DNA of 7,069 bases from an uncultured Alphaproteobacteria bacterium (GTDB lineage: Bacteria; Pseudomonadota; Alphaproteobacteria; GCA-2731375), in contig CAJWZI010000070.1 of the NCBI GenBank assembly GCA_913049615.1, positions 1 through 7,069 on the forward strand. The letters are read 5' to 3'. Positions 5,724 to 7,069 of the stretch are shown one piece after another. A program made the translations under genes and the position numbers. The notes under the pieces were generated by a model. That model was not told where the DNA came from, did no database searches, and was given only the letters and a program-made list of their open reading frames with translations. Each line of letters opens with the position of its first letter. Position 1 is the stretch's first letter.

Positions 5724-6924
5724 CAGCCTGAAGCGGGCGGGAAAGGCCTAGTGCCAATGGAACGGTCGTTAGTGCGAAAAGCCCGACCACGGCCAAGGTT
5801 TGTACGACGCCAAGTAAATCGCTAAGCACGCCAAAAACAGCCGGGGCTATGGCCCAGGCTCCCATGGTGAGGGTCATGAATAGACCGAAACCACGGCCAT
5901 GACGCTCCGGAACAACGAATTCCGCCACGCTTGCGTACAAAACGGACGAAGTGCCGTTCAGTGCCACGCCTACAATTGGTAACAGCCAAAAACAGGCTTC
6001 TAGTGGTAGTGGTAAAAGTAACAAAATACCGCCGGCGGTCGCCAGTTCGCTAATAACGGCTGTGCGTACAATGCCCAGGCGCTCAGCGATCACGCCGCAA
6101 ACGAGTTTACCTGCGGCACCGCCCGCAAATACCAGAACCAGGGCACCACCAATCGCCTCTATCCCCGCTCCTTTGATAATTAGCAGGAATGGTAGGAACG
6201 TTATAAAGGCGGCGCGGCAGGCTCCGTCGACCATTGATACAGCGGATAAAATAGCATATCCGCTTCGCTGGTGAATGCCCCAGTCACCTAATTTCAGACT
6301 ATCTGGCGTAGAATTTTGGCGCTTGGGTACATTTTTAGGACGGGCTCCTATGCTTAAAAAGCGCAACAAAAACAATAGCCCGATGGCGGCGGCGATGCCA
6401 AATCCGCCGTAGCTATAAGTGACATAGCGCCAGTCCAGGCTGGCCAAGGCTAGGGCGGCTAGGCCTGGGACGGCCATCTTTCCCAAGTCTCCAGAAAAAT
6501 TATAGATCCCCAAGGCGGTGCGCACGGGACCGTCTTGATAGGCTCTTGCCACAAGGGTAGAATTTAAGGGGTGTTGCGGGCTGTTGCCGATGCCGGCTAG
6601 GACAAGCGCCAGGGCCAAGCCAAGCGCGCCACCGGCAAAACCCAACAGACAAAATCCCGTGCCGGCGAGAAATGTGCCAACCACTAGGATACGCCGCTCC
6701 CCCCAACGCTCAGCGGCAAGGCCCGCCGGAAGCTGGCCGATGGACATTGCGCCAGAGTAAGTGGACGAGATAACGCCAACTTGGCTAAGGGAGAGGCCGA
6801 ATTCCCCCTGCCATACCGGCAGCAAAATAATGATCAGATCAGAAAATCCGTCATGTATGAAATGGGTACTGCATGTCGCGCCAAGTACACGCCTCCGCCG
6901 CTTGATCAGTGGTCCAATCACCAT
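5701..6924 (-). CDS. MFS transporter, fosmidomycin-resistance (Fsr)-like
   Basis: A 407-aa protein with about twelve hydrophobic segments in two halves, split by a polar loop near residues 192-220, as in major facilitator superfamily antiporters. The N-terminal stretch THFIHDGFSDLIIILLPVW followed by EFGLSLSQVG resembles Fsr proteins (HxxND...PLLQxEF..SxxQIG). GLAAERWGERR (68-78) is a divergent motif A, and GNSPQHPLNS (113-122) matches the HP-containing segment of Fsr-type transporters. The likely role is proton-driven efflux of a small molecule across the inner membrane, with substrate unknown. No clear Shine-Dalgarno site precedes the ATG; it overlaps the stop of the upstream gene (ATGGTGA), which explains translation by coupling. 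Its 3' end lies inside the transaminase gene and no terminator fits between them. The Fsr resemblance is from memory; MFS membership is secure. Confidence 0.88.
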   Translation of the reverse strand: MVIGPLIKRRRRVLGATCSTHFIHDGFSDLIIILLPVWQGEFGLSLSQVGVISSTYSGAMSIGQLPAGLAAERWGERRILVVGTFLAGTGFCLLGFAGGALGLALALVLAGIGNSPQHPLNSTLVARAYQDGPVRTALGIYNFSGDLGKMAVPGLAALALASLDWRYVTYSYGGFGIAAAIGLLFLLRFLSIGARPKNVPKRQNSTPDSLKLGDWGIHQRSGYAILSAVSMVDGACRAAFITFLPFLLIIKGAGIEAIGGALVLVFAGGAAGKLVCGVIAERLGIVRTAVISELATAGGILLLLPLPLEACFWLLPIVGVALNGTSSVLYASVAEFVVPERHGRGFGLFMTLTMGAWAIAPAVFGVLSDLLGVVQTLAVVGLFALTTVPLALGLSRPLQAASDSRST

Positions 6925-7069
6925 TTCGCACCGGGTGGCCGCTTGATCGTGTCCAAGAATTCCAGGACATGGGCATGCAGAGCCGGACCCGCACTAATCA
7001 CCGATTTGTGCCGGGGGTCGGACCGGTTATAGACAAAATTCTGGCCATGAGAGCTTGTGTTGACGCCGC
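6918..7069 (-). CDS. C-terminal end of an unrecognised protein (runs in from the right edge)
   Basis: The reverse strand is open from the window edge to a TGA at 6920-6918. It gives 49 residues, starting GVNTSSHGQNFVYNRSDP and ending RPPGAKW. The codons look like those of the neighbouring genes, with G/C common in third position, and the last 7 bases overlap the start of the MFS gene, a typical operon junction. It is hydrophilic, with His residues at 7, 20, 31 and 33 of the visible part and a short amphipathic helix-like end. I do not recognise the family. The other two minus-strand frames and the plus-strand frames here give no better candidate. It is probably the upstream partner of the transporter. 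Confidence 0.65.
   Translation of the reverse strand, partial: GVNTSSHGQNFVYNRSDPRHKSVISAGPALHAHVLEFLDTIKRPPGAKW

Overview
The window looks like part of a proteobacterial chromosome, most likely from an alphaproteobacterium. The reasons are the argD-argF pair with an ATGA start/stop overlap, the mid-to-high GC composition, and densely packed genes with overlapping ends. The exact lineage cannot be fixed from 7 kb. No mobile element, CRISPR array, tRNA or rRNA was seen.

Layout. (1) Positions 1-1357, minus strand: argD (acetylornithine aminotransferase, complete) followed by the first 62 codons of argF (ornithine carbamoyltransferase), which runs off the left edge. A good sigma70-type promoter and a strong Shine-Dalgarno site lie upstream of argD. 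(2) Positions 1358-1781: a 424-bp divergent intergenic region with several inverted repeats. Two of these are overlapping hairpins that cannot form together, 107 bp upstream of the next plus-strand gene. (3) Positions 1782-5723, plus strand: a three-gene, operon-like run. It encodes a ten-TM EamA/DMT-family permease, a 693-aa molybdopterin/[4Fe-4S] oxidoreductase with a Cys molybdenum ligand and no export signal, and a fold-type IV PLP transaminase that resembles (R)-amine transaminases. The last two genes share an ATGA overlap. (4) Positions 5701-7069, minus strand: an MFS transporter of the fosmidomycin-resistance (Fsr) type. Its 3' end overlaps the transaminase gene by 23 bp, and its start overlaps by 7 bp the stop of an unrecognised gene that enters from the right edge.

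How the genes may work together. argD and argF carry out the acetylornithine and citrulline steps of arginine biosynthesis. The plus-strand trio (permease, cytoplasmic Mo redox enzyme, transaminase) reads as a small uncharacterised catabolic or detoxification module for an amine, amino acid or oxidised N/S compound. The substrate is not shown by the sequence. The MFS pump and the gene upstream of it form a separate, translationally coupled unit. The most interesting parts are the Mo-oxidoreductase/transaminase pair and the structured leader in front of the trio.
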